Origin: Acinetobacter sp. UBA801
Lineage (GTDB): Bacteria > Pseudomonadota > Gammaproteobacteria > Pseudomonadales > Moraxellaceae
NCBI GenBank assembly: GCA_002296655.1
Contig: DBIN01000001.1
Coordinates: 1-38,150 of the forward strand
Length of the DNA stretch: 38,150 nt
Direction: 5' to 3'
A model generated the notes under the pieces. That model was given only the letters and a program-made list of their open reading frames with translations. It made no database searches and was not told the origin of the DNA. This document shows, piece by piece, positions 8,699-16,846 of the stretch. Position numbers and translations under genes: made by a program. Positions within the stretch are counted from its first letter, which is position 1. Each line of letters starts with the position of its first letter.

Positions 8699-8956
8699 TT
8701 AGGAAGCAGGTTGTAGCATCGGAGCAAACGGATAAGATGTGTTGCTATTCAGCAAAATTGCCTGTGTTGATTGTTGTTCTGTACAGTCGATCAAACGCTG
8801 TAAACTGCTTGGACTATGATCGGCTATGCGAGGCAAAAACTCAAAAGGGCGCAAAGGCAGAAAAAAATTATCCCAATCGATTGGAATCACAGCATCAGGA
8901 CGCAATGTCCCCGCAGTTTCGTCTAAATAGGGAGGGGCAACTAAAAAATCCATCAA
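8699..8956 (-). pseudogene. Remnant: C-terminal piece of an MBL-fold metallo-hydrolase
   Basis: About 85 codons resemble the C-terminal end of UlaG-like metallo-beta-lactamase-fold hydrolases, notably DAVIPIDWDNFFLPLRPFEF, which recalls the final VIPIHWDxF strand-loop of that family. The zinc-binding HxHxDH part that should come first is absent. The frame is closed by TAA just upstream of the TTG-ATG pair, there is no Shine-Dalgarno, and only about 225 bp separate it from the next gene, too little for the missing 200 or more residues. The best reading is a gene that lost its 5' part by deletion. The family call rests on a short match. Confidence 0.55.
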
Positions 8957-9183
8957 TTAGAACCTAGTTTTCGCCATCAAACAATAGGGTAGATACGCCA
9001 AAATAATGTACCTTTAAATTAGAACTTGTAGTTTTTGTTGGATATTGCTATGCGGAAAATTACTCCAGTTTACTCGCAGGTTGTAATAGGTAAAGCAGCG
9101 TGAATCCTGAAAATGCAGAGCGTGAGAGCAGCCCTTTAATCAATTTCATGACGGTATTTTTTTATTGTGATACGGCTAGCTTG

Positions 9184-9975
9184 TTATTTTTTCTGGTTCG
9201 GTTCAAATCTTGTGGGTTGAATCGCGTTGTCTGTTAAAAAACGCTGCCAGTGTTGGGGGTTTCCATAAAAAACATTCAAGTCAACTGGGGTGTGAATACC
9301 TTGTATTTGACCCCGATTGGTATGTTGCCAAAACAACCATTTTGGCTGACCTGCCAGTTGTGGTTTACCCTGATATTCTCTGACCCAAAGAGGCGTTTGC
9401 TTAAAACTTTCAGTCAATACCATATTGTAAAAAGCTTTGGATACATAAAAAATCGGTTGTTTTTCATAATGTTGATATAGCGCATCATGCATGATTTGAA
9501 TTTCGCGCAGTAACTGTTCTTTGCTATAGGTGTTGATGCAGTTACTGTCATATTCCAAGTCAATTACAGGTGGCAAACTGTCGGATTTTTTTGGAACAGT
9601 CGCAATAAAGTTTTCTGCTTGGATTGTTCCATCACGGCATAAGCGATAAAAATGATAGGCTCCGACCAAAAAACCATGTTCACGGGCTTTGAGCCAGTTA
9701 TCCTGAAATTTACGGTCTTTAAAATCGCCTCCTTCAGTGGCTTTTAAATAGACAAAGGCATATTTTTGTGGGGAAATTTTTTTCCACTGAACATCGCCTT
9801 GATGATGTGACACATCAAAGCCTTGAATCGGATATTCTTCGGCTACCGCAGGTTGTTGGCGCAATATGCCCAAATACAATAAAACCGCCAAAACAGCACT
9901 GCCCAGCACCGCGATGGTCATGCGATAGTGCGGTGGAAAGGCTGAGTGTTTAGCTCGATTTGACGGTTTACGCAT
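9184..9975 (-). CDS. Glycoside hydrolase family 25 muramidase (lysozyme-like)
   Basis: This 263-residue protein is predicted to cleave the N-acetylmuramic acid to N-acetylglucosamine bond of peptidoglycan. One hydrophobic segment (about residues 19-38) acts as a signal anchor, so the enzyme should face the periplasm. The GH25 domain runs from about residue 49: GFDVSHHQGDVQW (Asp54), FVYLKATEGG, GAYHFYR, and the catalytic D-x-E in VIDLEYD (Asp139, Glu141). Near the C-terminus, WLFWQHTNRGQIQGI and VDLNVFYG complete the barrel. No Shine-Dalgarno precedes the ATG; instead, the T run of an intrinsic terminator ends three bases upstream. Translation may therefore be leaderless or start from a different transcript form. 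It could serve in cell-wall remodelling or as a secreted effector; the sequence does not say which. Confidence 0.88.
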   Translation of the reverse strand: MRKPSNRAKHSAFPPHYRMTIAVLGSAVLAVLLYLGILRQQPAVAEEYPIQGFDVSHHQGDVQWKKISPQKYAFVYLKATEGGDFKDRKFQDNWLKAREHGFLVGAYHFYRLCRDGTIQAENFIATVPKKSDSLPPVIDLEYDSNCINTYSKEQLLREIQIMHDALYQHYEKQPIFYVSKAFYNMVLTESFKQTPLWVREYQGKPQLAGQPKWLFWQHTNRGQIQGIHTPVDLNVFYGNPQHWQRFLTDNAIQPTRFEPNQKK

Positions 9976-9978
9976 GTT

Positions 9979-10002
9979 AAAAAAGCTTCGCGGAGCAAAG
10001 CT
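9979..10002 (-). terminator. Terminator of the MdtD-like gene, abutting the GH25 start codon
   Basis: Read on the minus strand, GCTTTGC-TCC-GCGAAGC (10001-9985, one T-G pair) is followed by six T residues (9984-9979). The GH25 ATG begins three bases later at 9975. Confidence 0.7.
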
Positions 10003-10054
10003 ATATCATAACGCGCAGTGCGGTGTAGCACCATGCGCTTTCGGTAGTGGTGTT

Positions 10055-11446
10055 TTAAACAGCCGTATGCTTTGGAATATTCCAAAACACTAAAAATGCC
10101 CAAATATTTAATACACCTAGACAAATTAAAGTGGCATGAAAGGCACTGACTAGCTGTTCTGCACCGTAATAGGCACTAAACATATTCACCAAAGTACCTG
10201 CCAGTGCCACGCCAATACTCATCGACAGCATCATTATCATGGATAAAAAACTATTGCCGCTGCTGGCATCTGGTTGAGGTAAATCTTTGAGCGTAAAGGT
10301 ATTCATAGCTACAAACTGCAATGAATTCAGCACCCCAAATATAAAGAAATGTAAGGCACGTAACCAAGTTGCAGTTTCGGCAGTGGTCAGCGCAAAACTG
10401 GCAATACAGGCACCGACCAATAAAGTATTGGTCAGCAAAAACTGCCGATAGCCGAAACGTTGAATTAAAGGTCGAATGATCGGTTTAGATAGCAAAGAAC
10501 CAAGCACAGTCGGAATCATCATCAAGCCCGTGATAAACGGTTCAAAACCAAAAGCCACCTGCAGCATGATCGGCATGATAAAGGGCATGGCATTGCCCCC
10601 GAAACGGGCAAAAAAGTTACCTAAAATACCAATCGCATATAAGCGATTTTTAAATAAATCACTGCGAAATAAGGCATTTTGATGGGTATAGGCATGGCGG
10701 GCATAGCATGCTGCAGCAATACCGCCAGCCAAGATGAACGCTAAATTCCAAAACAGATTATGGTGTGGATTGGCAAAATTTTCGATGCCTAAAGATAAGC
10801 CTACCATTGCCACAACCAATAGAATAAACCCCAAAAAATCAAAGTTTTTGACCTCAGTTTCAGTTACATTTGGCATGGCTTTGATACAAATCCAACAGCC
10901 CAAGATGCCCATCGGAATGTTGATCAGGAAAATCCAGTGCCATGTGGCGACTTCGACCAACCAACCGCCCAGAGTTGGGCCAATTAAGGGGCCAATCAAC
11001 CCGGCCAGACTCATCAGGCTCATTGCAGATAAAAACTGGGTGCGTGGAATAATTTTGAGCATCGCCAAGCGCCCGACAGGCAAAAGTAATGCACCACCGA
11101 TGCCTTGAATCACCCGATAAAACAGCAATTCATTCAGGCTCGCTGCAGCGGCACACCCCAAAGAGGCAAGGGTAAAAATAATAATCGCTGCAAAATAGGT
11201 GTTGCGTACTCCAAAACGGTCTGCAAGCCATCCACTTAATGGAATACACGCTGCCACCGAGAGCACATACGCCACCACAACACTGTGCATCCGCAGCGGG
11301 TCTTCCTGCAGGCTGTGTGCCATTGCAGGGATTGCTGTATTCACAATGGTGGTGTCGAGCGCCTGCATAAAAAAGCCAATCGAAACCAGAAATACCAAAA
11401 GGCGGTATTCAGGATGCAGGGCTTGATGGGTCGGTGTTTGGTTCAT
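10055..11446 (-). CDS. DHA2 (14-TM) MFS exporter, MdtD-like
   Basis: This 463-residue drug:H+ antiporter-type transporter has the DHA2 signature. The opening GFFMQALDTTIVNTAIPAMAHSL is nearly identical in pattern to E. coli MdtD and EmrB, with the acidic LDTTIVN motif in helix 1. Motif A (GWLADRFGVRN) follows, then the antiporter motif C-like stretch GLIGPLIGPTLGGWLVE in helix 5. Length matches MdtD (471) more than EmrB (512). No EmrA-like membrane-fusion partner is adjacent, so it probably works alone, as MdtD is thought to. It is transcribed divergently from the lipoprotein gene at 11630, and inverted CAAAATG repeats lie just upstream of its start. The substrate is unknown. Confidence 0.88.
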   Translation of the reverse strand: MNQTPTHQALHPEYRLLVFLVSIGFFMQALDTTIVNTAIPAMAHSLQEDPLRMHSVVVAYVLSVAACIPLSGWLADRFGVRNTYFAAIIIFTLASLGCAAAASLNELLFYRVIQGIGGALLLPVGRLAMLKIIPRTQFLSAMSLMSLAGLIGPLIGPTLGGWLVEVATWHWIFLINIPMGILGCWICIKAMPNVTETEVKNFDFLGFILLVVAMVGLSLGIENFANPHHNLFWNLAFILAGGIAAACYARHAYTHQNALFRSDLFKNRLYAIGILGNFFARFGGNAMPFIMPIMLQVAFGFEPFITGLMMIPTVLGSLLSKPIIRPLIQRFGYRQFLLTNTLLVGACIASFALTTAETATWLRALHFFIFGVLNSLQFVAMNTFTLKDLPQPDASSGNSFLSMIMMLSMSIGVALAGTLVNMFSAYYGAEQLVSAFHATLICLGVLNIWAFLVFWNIPKHTAV

Positions 11447-11453
11447 AACGCGG

Positions 11454-11488
11454 CAAAATGGACATTTTGTCTAGTTTAAACCATTTTG
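11454..11488 (-). promoter_or_regulatory. CAAAATG repeats upstream of the MdtD-like gene, candidate operator
   Basis: CAAAATG-GA-CATTTTG (11454-11469) is a perfect 7-bp inverted repeat 8 bp before the start codon, and a third copy of the half-site lies at 11482-11488. Repeated half-sites at a promoter or leader suggest a repressor site for this exporter. No regulator gene is adjacent. Confidence 0.4.
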
Positions 11489-11555
11489 CAATCTAGCTGG
11501 ACTGCATCTGAAAAACATGAAAAGTGTTTGAAAATTCAAATAAATGCCATGAAAT

Positions 11556-11573
11556 TGTCATTTATTTGTCACC
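11556..11573 (+). promoter_or_regulatory. Pho box (PhoB binding site)
   Basis: TTGTCAT-TTAT-TTGTCAC consists of two 7-bp direct repeats separated by 4 bp, as in the PhoB consensus CTGTCAT-AAAT-CTGTCAC; the only departures in the two repeats are T for C at the first base. It lies 57 bp before the choice-of-anchor I gene, where PhoB would replace the -35 element. Phosphate-starvation control of that gene follows by inference. Confidence 0.65.
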
Positions 11574-11629
11574 GATTATTCACTTTGAGTTTGTAAGTTG
11601 GGTGCATTTAGAAAAATGATGAGTAATTT

Positions 11630-13516
11630 ATGAAAGCGCAAATTTCTGCATTAATGTTGGCTTTATTGTCTGTGGGGATGGTGGGATGTAATGATGATAA
11701 TGATCCTATTCCTGTAAAAGAAGAAGTGGTAGAAGTAACACCAACAACAATTAGTTTGGAGCGTTTAGGGGAATACGATGCACAAGTTTTTGGTGCCAGT
11801 GCTGCAGAAATTCCTGCTTATGATGCTGAAAGCAAACGTTTATTTGTAGTCAATGCGAAAAATGGTGTGGTCGATGTACTCGATTTAAGCAACCCAAGTG
11901 CACCTGTTAAGCTGAATAGCTTGGATGCCAAGACTTATTTAGCGAATTCTGAAGTCAATAGTGTTGCGGTACATCAAGGTATTGTCGCTTTAGCCGTTCA
12001 GGCCACGCCTAAAACGGATAAAGGCGTCGTGGCATTCTTTAATGCCAAAGACCTGAGCTTTATCAGCAAAGTTGAAGTTGGTGCATTGCCTGATATGTTG
12101 ACTTTTACCCCAGATGGTAAAAAAGTTTTGGTTGCTAATGAAGGTGAGCCAAATGAAGGCTATGCGATTGATCCAGAAGGTTCAATCAGTATTATTAATC
12201 TGGCTGATATCACCAAGCCTGCTGTAAAAACTGCAGATTTTCAGGCATGGAATACACGTAAGCAGGAATTGCTGGATGCGGGCGTGCGCATTTTTGGGCC
12301 AAATGCGACTGTCGCACAAGATTTAGAGCCTGAATATATTGCGGTGAGTGATGATGGTAAAACCGCTTGGGCAAGTCTACAAGAAAACAATGCCATTGCT
12401 GTGATTGATTTGACTCAAGACCAAGTGGTCGATATTTTCCCATTGGGTTATAAAGACTTTGGCTTGGCTGAAAATGCTTTAGATGCTGGTGATCGTGATT
12501 GTGTTGTGGGTAAACAAGACTATAACGCTAAAACGATCACAGCCTGTGCGAAAGATGAGGGGATGATTAATATTCAAGCTTGGCCTGGTTTATACGGCAT
12601 GTATATGCCAGATGCAATTGCGCAATATCAAGCCAATGGGCAAAGCTATTTGGTCACTGCCAATGAAGGTGATGCGCGTGAATGGTTGGTTGATGAAGAC
12701 TTATATTTCAGTACGAATGATCTGACTCAAGGTTATGCAGAAGAAATTCGTGTTAAACACTTATTTAATAATAAAGGCTTCCGTAGCAATGGCGATTATG
12801 CTGCGCATTTACGTCTATTAAAGTCAGGGATTAAAGGCGCAAAGCTTGATTCAAACGTATTTAAAGCATGCACCACTACCGATGCCAATGAAGTCTGTGC
12901 AGAGAATTTGATTAAAGATTCACAATTGGGTCGTTTAACGATTACTTGGACGCAAGGTTACAAGAAAGATGCAAAGGGTGAGCCTGTGCTAGACAGCAAT
13001 GGTTTAATGACTTATGACAAATTATATGCTTATGGTGGTCGCTCGTTCAGTATTGTAGATCCTAAAACCAAGAAAATTGTTTGGGACTCAAAAAATGACT
13101 TTGAACGTAAAGCTGCTGAATTATTTCCAGAATACTTTAATACCAACCATGAAAAATTAAGTGTAGATGATCGTAGTGACAATAAAGGTCCTGAGCCTGA
13201 AGGCATTGCTTTAGGCAAAATTGGTCAAAAAACTTTTGCCTTTATTGGGTTAGAGCGTATGGGGGGCATTATGGTGTATGACATTACCCAACCGACACAA
13301 GCATCATTTGTTGAGTATTTTAATGATCGCAAGTTTGGTGAAACCCGTACATCTTTCGATGCAGAAGGTAATGTAGTGACTGTTGAAAATTCGAATCTCG
13401 GCCCTGAAGGTTTAATCTTTATTTCAGCCAAAGACTCACCTAATGGCAAGCCACTTTTGGTTGTGGGTAATGAAGTCAGCGGAACTACTGCTGTGTACCA
13501 AATCAAGCTTAATTAA
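11630..13516 (+). CDS. Choice-of-anchor I domain lipoprotein (alkaline-phosphatase-like family)
   Basis: This 628-residue exported protein has an N-terminal signal of hydrophobic residues 7-18 ending in MVGC; Cys20 is the likely lipidated residue, so it should be anchored to a membrane on the periplasmic side. The rest is a repeated beta-propeller-like architecture typical of choice-of-anchor I proteins: RLFVVNAKNGVVDVLDLSNPSAP, DMLTFTPDGKKVLVANEGEPN, EYIAVSDDGKTAWASLQENNAIAVIDL, YLVTANEGDAREW and GPEPEGIALG. Databases often label such proteins alkaline phosphatases. A clear Pho box 57 bp upstream suggests induction by phosphate limitation, which fits a role in scavenging phosphate from organic esters, but no catalytic activity can be shown from sequence. 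A terminator follows at 13572. Confidence 0.85.
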   Translation: MKAQISALMLALLSVGMVGCNDDNDPIPVKEEVVEVTPTTISLERLGEYDAQVFGASAAEIPAYDAESKRLFVVNAKNGVVDVLDLSNPSAPVKLNSLDAKTYLANSEVNSVAVHQGIVALAVQATPKTDKGVVAFFNAKDLSFISKVEVGALPDMLTFTPDGKKVLVANEGEPNEGYAIDPEGSISIINLADITKPAVKTADFQAWNTRKQELLDAGVRIFGPNATVAQDLEPEYIAVSDDGKTAWASLQENNAIAVIDLTQDQVVDIFPLGYKDFGLAENALDAGDRDCVVGKQDYNAKTITACAKDEGMINIQAWPGLYGMYMPDAIAQYQANGQSYLVTANEGDAREWLVDEDLYFSTNDLTQGYAEEIRVKHLFNNKGFRSNGDYAAHLRLLKSGIKGAKLDSNVFKACTTTDANEVCAENLIKDSQLGRLTITWTQGYKKDAKGEPVLDSNGLMTYDKLYAYGGRSFSIVDPKTKKIVWDSKNDFERKAAELFPEYFNTNHEKLSVDDRSDNKGPEPEGIALGKIGQKTFAFIGLERMGGIMVYDITQPTQASFVEYFNDRKFGETRTSFDAEGNVVTVENSNLGPEGLIFISAKDSPNGKPLLVVGNEVSGTTAVYQIKLN

Positions 13517-13571
13517 CAGTATTTCAAATACTGGAAATCTATTAAAGTTGGAAACGAATGATCCATTAAAG

Positions 13572-13595
13572 AGAGCACTACGGTGCTCTTTTTTT
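13572..13595 (+). terminator. Terminator of the choice-of-anchor I gene
   Basis: AGAGCAC (13572-13578) pairs with GTGCTCT (13583-13589) around a TACG loop, followed by seven or more T residues. Confidence 0.9.
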
Positions 13596-13623
13596 ATGCT
13601 GTAAAACCAATGAAAAGTGAATT

Positions 13624-13648
13624 AAAAAGCGAGTCACCGACTCGCTTT
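13624..13648 (-). terminator. Terminator of the LOG-family gene
   Basis: GCGAGTC-ACC-GACTCGC (13629-13645) has AAAAA on its left side, so on the minus strand the hairpin is followed by TTTTT. It closes the convergent minus-strand gene. Confidence 0.88.
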
Positions 13649-13676
13649 CACTACTCTTTCATGCACCTAAAAAAGT

Positions 13677-14297
13677 TTAACCCACAAAATGACGTGGAGA
13701 ATCCATATTCTTTAAGGCATTAATAATTTTATGGGAGTGGTTACACACAATTAGTTTAGCGCGGTGTTGTGGTGGTAAAAAACCTTCGTGCACTGCATGG
13801 TCTAACTGCTGAATCAGGGCATCATAAAAGCCATTTACGTTATATAAAATCATCGGTTTCTGGTGTTGATTCAATTGCCCCCAAGTGGCAATTTCCAAAA
13901 TCTCTTCAAAAGTCCCTAAACCACCTGGCAAGGCAACAAAGGCGCTGGCACGCTCTGCCATCATCGCCTTGCGTTCATGCATACTTTTAACCACGTGTAA
14001 TTCAGTTAAATTACTGTGGGCAATTTCATAATCCAGCATAAACTCAGGAATGACCCCTACAGCTTGTCCACCATGTTGCACGACAGTGTCTGCAACCAGC
14101 CCCATTAAACCAATACTCGCACCGCCATAGACCATACCAAAACCTTGTTCTGCCAGCTTTCTGGCCAATTGCACTGCTTTTTCCTGATAAATCGGGTTAT
14201 TGCCAGCACGTGAGCCGCAATACAAGGCAACCAAGGGTTGAGTCGTCTGAGGAGAGGGATTATTCATATATTGGGTCATTCTAGATACGCTATTCAT
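13677..14297 (-). CDS. LOG family protein (cytokinin-activating-type nucleoside 5'-monophosphate phosphoribohydrolase)
   Basis: This cytoplasmic protein of about 206 residues belongs to the lysine-decarboxylase-like Rossmann family TIGR00730. It keeps the active-site signature PGGLGTFEE (residues 124-132) and the HERK motif (Arg109) that bind the ribose-phosphate, plus VYGGASIGLMG at 57-66 for nucleotide binding. Family members release a free base from a nucleoside 5'-monophosphate; in bacteria the physiological substrate is mostly unknown. The ATG at 14297 has GAAG 7 bases upstream; later in-frame ATGs (residues 7 and 11) are possible starts because homology begins near residue 22. It is monocistronic with its own terminator at 13624. 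Confidence 0.92.
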   Translation of the reverse strand: MNSVSRMTQYMNNPSPQTTQPLVALYCGSRAGNNPIYQEKAVQLARKLAEQGFGMVYGGASIGLMGLVADTVVQHGGQAVGVIPEFMLDYEIAHSNLTELHVVKSMHERKAMMAERASAFVALPGGLGTFEEILEIATWGQLNQHQKPMILYNVNGFYDALIQQLDHAVHEGFLPPQHRAKLIVCNHSHKIINALKNMDSPRHFVG

Positions 14298-14497
14298 TTA
14301 TTTTCTTCACCATAACATGTTCTTTTTCTTGGCTCTAGCTTAGTCCCGAAATATGACAATCCCGCAGATCGTTTCTTTTCAATTTGCAAAGATTTGTGAT
14401 TCTACCGTGACACAGCAGCGCTGCATCTAAAAAAGGGGATGAATCTGAGCGCAAACTTTCCTATACTCAAGGCTTGTCTTACAACTATAGAATCGTC

Positions 14498-14635
14498 ATG
14501 GACAGTGGCAGTAGTCGCACCGAACGAATATTTTTTAATGTGATGTCAAGCCTGCAAGGGCAAACCAAGTTAGCTTCAATACAGGATACGTTTTGGGCGT
14601 ATTCAGCTTTAGAGATTCAGGAGAAGAACAGATGA
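14498..14635 (+). CDS. Possible 45-codon leader ORF overlapping the TerC/CBS gene
   Basis: An ATG at 14498 opens a 45-codon frame (starting [13 protein letters not shown], ending IQEKNR) whose TGA overlaps the next gene's ATG as ATGA. That arrangement is typical of translational coupling. No Shine-Dalgarno precedes it, but a TATAGAAT sequence lies five to twelve bases upstream, so a leaderless message is conceivable. The second gene's AGGAG sits inside this ORF. I do not recognise the peptide and it has no hydrophobic segment. Chance overlap remains quite possible. Confidence 0.25.
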   Translation: MDSGSSRTERIFFNVMSSLQGQTKLASIQDTFWAYSALEIQEKNR

Positions 14636-16215
14636 TCTTTGAATGGATGTCTGACCCTGCAGCTTGGGTGGGTTTGTTGACCCTGATCGTGCTCGAAATT
14701 GTACTGGGTATTGATAACTTAGTCTTTATTGCCATTTTGGCTGAAAAACTTCCACCAGAACAACGTAATACGGCACGGGTGGTGGGTCTGATCCTTGCTT
14801 TGGGCATGCGCCTGATTTTACTCGCATCTATTGCGTGGGTGGTCACCCTGACCCAACCACTGTTCCATATTTTTGAACATCCTTTCTCTGGACGTGACCT
14901 AATTTTACTGTTTGGTGGTGTATTCCTATTGTTTAAAGGCACGATGGAACTGCGTGAACGCATTGAAGGCAAACCTGCACTAAAAGAAGAAAATCCTGTA
15001 CATGCGACTTTCTGGATGGTGATCGTGCAGATTGTGGTGTTAGATGCGGTGTTCTCACTCGACAGCGTGATTACTGCTGTAGGCATGGTGCAACATTTAT
15101 CGGTCATGATGATTGCGGTGATCATCGCGATAGGCATTATGTTGTGGGCGTCTAAGACGCTCATGGATTTTGTCAATAAGCATCCGACTGTGGTGATTCT
15201 ATGCCTGTGCTTCCTGATGATGATTGGTTTCTCATTAGTGGTGGAAGGTTTTGGCTATCACATTCCAAAAGGCTATTTATATGCCGCCATCGGCTTTTCG
15301 GTGATGATTGAATTCTTGAATCAAACCATCCGCAGAAATCAGGAAAAAACCGTGACCACCACCGATTTACGCTACCGTACTGCTTCTGCAGTGATGCGTA
15401 TGTTGGGTGGCAAAAGCCAAAACACCACAGAAAGTAGCCATGTGAATGAAGATGTTTTGGCTACCCGTGCCTTTGCAGATGAAGTCTTTGACGCAGAAAA
15501 TGGGGTCTATCACAGTGTCATGGTGCAAGGGGTATTGGGTTTATCTGAACGTCCTGTAAAGTCGGTCATGACACCACGCCCTGAACTGGAATGGATTGAT
15601 TTAGACGAAGATGACGCCTCAATTCGCAGCCAATTATTAAGCATGACGCATTCACGAGTGATTGTGGCACGTGGTGAATTAGACAATATTTCGGGTATTG
15701 TCCTGACCCATAAAGTCATGAATCAATACATTGAAACAGGGGTGCTGGATTTTGAAACACATTTGCGTGAACCTGTGATTGTGCATGAAAATGCCCAAGT
15801 CTTGATGGTGATGGAGCAATTACGTCAAGCACCGCTGCAAATGGCAATTGTGCTGAACGAATACGGCTCGATTGAAGGCGTTGCCACACCTATTGATATT
15901 TTGGAAGCAATTGCGGGCGAATTTCCAGATGAAGATGCACTAGAAGCCAGTGCTGAAAGTTTGGAAGATGGTTCTTTGTTGCTAGATGGTTCCACCGATA
16001 TTCGCCATGTTTCCTTATTGCTTGGGCGGGATTTAGTGGATGAAAGCGAGCAATATTCAACTTTATCTGGCTATATTTTATTCCATTTGGGACGTTTGCC
16101 TGAAAATGGTGAAAAGCTGCTTTCAGATGGTTATGTTTTTGAAATTGTGACCATGGATGGACATAAAATTGAAAAAGTACATTTGATTCAACAGGAATCT
16201 TCAAGCGCATCATAA
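14632..16215 (+). CDS. TerC family membrane protein with CBS pair and CorC/HlyC domain (YegH/YoaE-like)
   Basis: This 527-residue protein has three parts. Residues 1-235 form the TerC integral-membrane domain, with [21 protein letters not shown] and [17 protein letters not shown], the paired acidic signatures (GIDN, SLDS) thought to handle metal ions. A paired CBS region follows at about 300-420 ([17 protein letters not shown], then [23 protein letters not shown]). The C-terminal CorC/HlyC domain carries [20 protein letters not shown]. Size and order match E. coli YegH (527) and YoaE (518). Roles in metal-ion export, for instance manganese, are known for TerC relatives but not established here. 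The ATG at 14632 has AGGAGA 7 bases upstream; an in-frame TTG at 14593 is not needed. A terminator lies at 16255. Confidence 0.92.
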   Translation: MIFEWMSDPAAWVGLLTLIVLEIVLGIDNLVFIAILAEKLPPEQRNTARVVGLILALGMRLILLASIAWVVTLTQPLFHIFEHPFSGRDLILLFGGVFLLFKGTMELRERIEGKPALKEENPVHATFWMVIVQIVVLDAVFSLDSVITAVGMVQHLSVMMIAVIIAIGIMLWASKTLMDFVNKHPTVVILCLCFLMMIGFSLVVEGFGYHIPKGYLYAAIGFSVMIEFLNQTIRRNQEKTVTTTDLRYRTASAVMRMLGGKSQNTTESSHVNEDVLATRAFADEVFDAENGVYHSVMVQGVLGLSERPVKSVMTPRPELEWIDLDEDDASIRSQLLSMTHSRVIVARGELDNISGIVLTHKVMNQYIETGVLDFETHLREPVIVHENAQVLMVMEQLRQAPLQMAIVLNEYGSIEGVATPIDILEAIAGEFPDEDALEASAESLEDGSLLLDGSTDIRHVSLLLGRDLVDESEQYSTLSGYILFHLGRLPENGEKLLSDGYVFEIVTMDGHKIEKVHLIQQESSSAS

Positions 16216-16254
16216 ACTGAATGCTAGACTGTATTTCAGTCTTGTGCTTCCGCT

Positions 16255-16282
16255 AAAATAGCCTGCATTGTCAGGCTATTTT
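16255..16282. terminator. Terminator hairpin between yegH-like gene and ychJ
   Basis: AAAATAGCCTG (16255-16265) and CAGGCTATTTT (16272-16282) form a perfect 11-bp inverted repeat around a 6-nt loop. The terminal T residues are part of the stem, as is common in A-tract/T-tract terminators. Confidence 0.75.
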
Positions 16283-16313
16283 AAATTATCGATTTGAATT
16301 TATGGAATTTTCT

Positions 16314-16781
16314 ATGAATCACTTGGCATGCCCATGTGGGCAGGGCAATTATCAACACTGCTGCCAACCTTTACATGTGGGGCAGGCAAATGCAGAAAGC
16401 GCGAGCCAACTCATGCGTTCGCGCTATAGTGCTTTTGCCTTACAACAAAATGATTATATTGTACAAACGACTGCGCTAGGACAACAGGCAAGTCTGGATG
16501 TTGGTGCAATTGCAGATTGGAGCAAGTCGAATCAATGGTTAAAGCTCGAAGTGCTGAATAGCAATGAAAAGTTAGATAAAAACCACGCCCAAGTTGAATT
16601 TAAAGCCCATTACCATGATGGCAAGCAGACGCAAATTCACCATGAAATTTCCCATTTTGTACAACATCAGGCCCGTTGGTATTTTCTAGATCCGACTACA
16701 GGGCAACAGCCGACTATGAAACAGCCGTGTATTTGCGGTTCGGGTAAAAAATTTAAGCAATGTTGTGCGCAATTTTTATAA
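16314..16781 (+). CDS. ychJ: YchJ family SEC-C metal-binding protein (UPF0225)
   Basis: This cytoplasmic protein of 155 residues has two SEC-C zinc motifs bracketing an NTF2-like core. The first is CPCGQGNYQHCCQPLH near the N-terminus; the second is CICGSGKKFKQCC at the end. Between them is SASQLMRSRYSAFALQQNDYIVQTT, the hallmark YchJ stretch. SEC-C motifs bind Zn or Fe and, in SecA, SecB; YchJ's own partner is unknown. I prefer the ATG at 16314, which has GGAA 6 bases upstream and places CPCG at the position seen in E. coli YchJ; an ATG at 16302 would add four residues. The gene follows a strong terminator and lies 65 bp before the channel gene. Confidence 0.9.
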   Translation: MNHLACPCGQGNYQHCCQPLHVGQANAESASQLMRSRYSAFALQQNDYIVQTTALGQQASLDVGAIADWSKSNQWLKLEVLNSNEKLDKNHAQVEFKAHYHDGKQTQIHHEISHFVQHQARWYFLDPTTGQQPTMKQPCICGSGKKFKQCCAQFL

Positions 16782-16846
16782 CTTTATCTTGGTTTTTCGC
16801 TTATGATAACGCACATCTTTTGGCCTAGTGAAAGAAGGGCAAGTCC

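Noticed and set aside
8640-8700. SOS/UmuDAb operator before dinB
   Set aside because: Only a single TTGAAA half-site is visible; the full palindrome is missing.
8737-8967. Plus-strand 76-codon frame opposite the MBL-fold remnant
   Set aside because: The minus-strand frame shows family resemblance; this one does not and lacks a Shine-Dalgarno.
14535-15176. 213-codon open frame on the minus strand
   Set aside because: It lies antisense inside the well-supported TerC domain, has low-complexity Ser/Thr/Ile/Arg composition typical of a shadow frame, and matches no family.
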